Part shown: positions 63,536-64,000 of the stretch, in pieces
Numbering within the stretch: position 1 is the first letter of the stretch
Layout of the letters: each line of letters begins with the position of its first letter
Translations under genes and position numbers: made by a program
DNA from: Cohaesibacter celericrescens
Lineage (GTDB): Bacteria > Pseudomonadota > Alphaproteobacteria > Rhizobiales > Cohaesibacteraceae
Direction: 5' to 3'
Length of the DNA: 64,000 bases
Assembly (NCBI RefSeq): GCF_002866925.1
Contig: NZ_PKUQ01000011.1
Coordinates: forward strand, 1-64,000
Notes under the pieces: generated by a model
Told to the model about the DNA's origin: nothing
What the model saw: only the letters and a program-made list of their open reading frames with translations
Database searches by the model: none

Positions 63536-64000
63536 TTAAACTTCTTCACCGCGGCTGTTCAAGATCACATCTTCAAGCGTACGCAGGCCTGTTTTTGTGG
63601 TGCCGACTAAACAAGCCATGTTGCCCGGTTGATGTTTGTTGTCGAGCATGAGCCCATGGGCCTTGGGAATTTGGTCCCAGCTGAAGACCTCGGACATGCA
63701 GGGATCAACATGGCGGTCGATGACCATCTGGTTGGCGGCCATGGCTTGCTTGAGATGCGCAAAATGTGATCCTTGGACGCGCTTTTGGTGCATCCAGAGA
63801 TAACGGGCATCCATGGTCAGGTTGAAGCCGGATGTTCCCGCGCAAATGACCACCATCCCACCACGTTTCACAACAAAGGTAGAAACGGGCATGGTTGCTT
63901 CGCCGGGATGCTCGAACACCATATCAACATTGTTGCCTTTGCCGGTGACATCCCAGATGGCTTTGCCGAACTTGCGGACTTCCTTGAACCAAGTGTTGTA
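63536..64000 (-). CDS. ccr: Crotonyl-CoA carboxylase/reductase, C-terminal part
   Basis: The last 154 residues of a medium-chain dehydrogenase, running off the right edge of the window (the full protein is about 430 residues). The visible part starts YNTWFKEVRKFGKAIWD and includes VDMVFEHPGEATMPVSTFVV, ARYLWMHQKRVQGSHFAHL and the ending HQPGNMACLVGTTKTGLRTL, which match Ccr. It reductively carboxylates crotonyl-CoA to ethylmalonyl-CoA, the entry step of the pathway that uses Mcd. Confidence 0.93.
   Translation of the reverse strand, partial: YNTWFKEVRKFGKAIWDVTGKGNNVDMVFEHPGEATMPVSTFVVKRGGMVVICAGTSGFNLTMDARYLWMHQKRVQGSHFAHLKQAMAANQMVIDRHVDPCMSEVFSWDQIPKAHGLMLDNKHQPGNMACLVGTTKTGLRTLEDVILNSRGEEV

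Noticed and set aside
1..64000. Insertion sequences, prophage, CRISPR arrays, tRNA or rRNA genes
   Set aside because: I looked for transposase or integrase motifs, regularly spaced repeats and tRNA-like arms and found none that I could support.

Overview
The window reads as a stretch of chromosome from an alphaproteobacterium, most likely a Hyphomicrobiales (Rhizobiales) relative with moderate G+C. The reasons are the gene set and order: a RirA-type Rrf2 regulator, an Irr-like box, a Zur/ZnuBC system, a CtrA-type site, CpdR, a PhaR/PhaA/PhaB polyhydroxybutyrate cluster, ethylmalonyl-CoA pathway enzymes (methylsuccinyl-CoA dehydrogenase and crotonyl-CoA carboxylase/reductase), and the blocks metX-metW / chorismate mutase-hisC-tyrA, ftsE-ftsX / zinc-ribbon-hpt-cpdR and argH-lptM-lysA. 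Genus is not determined; a marine Cohaesibacter-like organism is only a guess. I see no mobile elements, CRISPR arrays, rRNA or tRNA genes.

Layout. 0.1-11.9 kb: nine genes all on the minus strand, from a LysR regulator through glutaryl-CoA dehydrogenase, a class III CoA-transferase, a thiamine-diphosphate enzyme and an M20 amidohydrolase to a complete peptide-type ABC importer. 12.3-14.3 kb: metal regulators RirA and Zur flanking 3-hydroxybutyrate dehydrogenase. 14.4-16.6 kb: isoprenoid genes ispG and ispA. 16.8-19.1 kb: AhpD and AhpC-like peroxiredoxin divergent from OxyR. 19.4-24.3 kb: ribosomal protein L32, a small membrane protein, a gamma-glutamyltransferase and a GGDEF/EAL protein. 24.4-27.5 kb: phaR divergent from phaA-phaB. 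28.5-33.4 kb: znuCB, aminoadipate-semialdehyde dehydrogenase divergent from an Lrp-type regulator, and glyoxalase II. 33.7-39.7 kb: methionine (metX-metW) and aromatic/histidine amino-acid genes. 39.8-48.2 kb: envelope and division genes, a repeat-bearing zinc-ribbon membrane protein, hpt and cpdR. 48.3-52.6 kb: lysA, a LptM-like lipoprotein, argH, a TlpA-like thioredoxin and a small YjfB-like protein. 52.8-57.3 kb: 3-hydroxybutyryl-CoA dehydrogenase, ETF, rhomboid protease and cobalamin adenosyltransferase. 57.4-64.0 kb: a PagL-like outer-membrane protein, a HIG1-like protein, an SDR, methylsuccinyl-CoA dehydrogenase, two membrane proteins and the C-terminal part of crotonyl-CoA carboxylase/reductase.

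How the genes fit together. Much of the window serves C4/C5 acyl-CoA metabolism: aminoadipate-semialdehyde dehydrogenase and the glutarate CoA-transferase/glutaryl-CoA dehydrogenase pair can feed lysine or glutarate carbon to crotonyl-CoA. Crotonyl-CoA can then go to the ethylmalonyl-CoA pathway (Ccr, Mcd, with ETF as electron acceptor and a cobalamin adenosyltransferase that could supply the B12 mutases) or to acetoacetyl-CoA and polyhydroxybutyrate (Hbd, PhaA, PhaB, PhaR, Bdh). A second theme is metal and peroxide control (RirA, Zur with a visible operator, an Irr-like box, OxyR with only one of the two redox cysteines). The most unusual single object is a zinc-ribbon membrane protein (45931-47049) with five copies of a FliM-like peptide, encoded two genes upstream of the CheY-like receiver CpdR.
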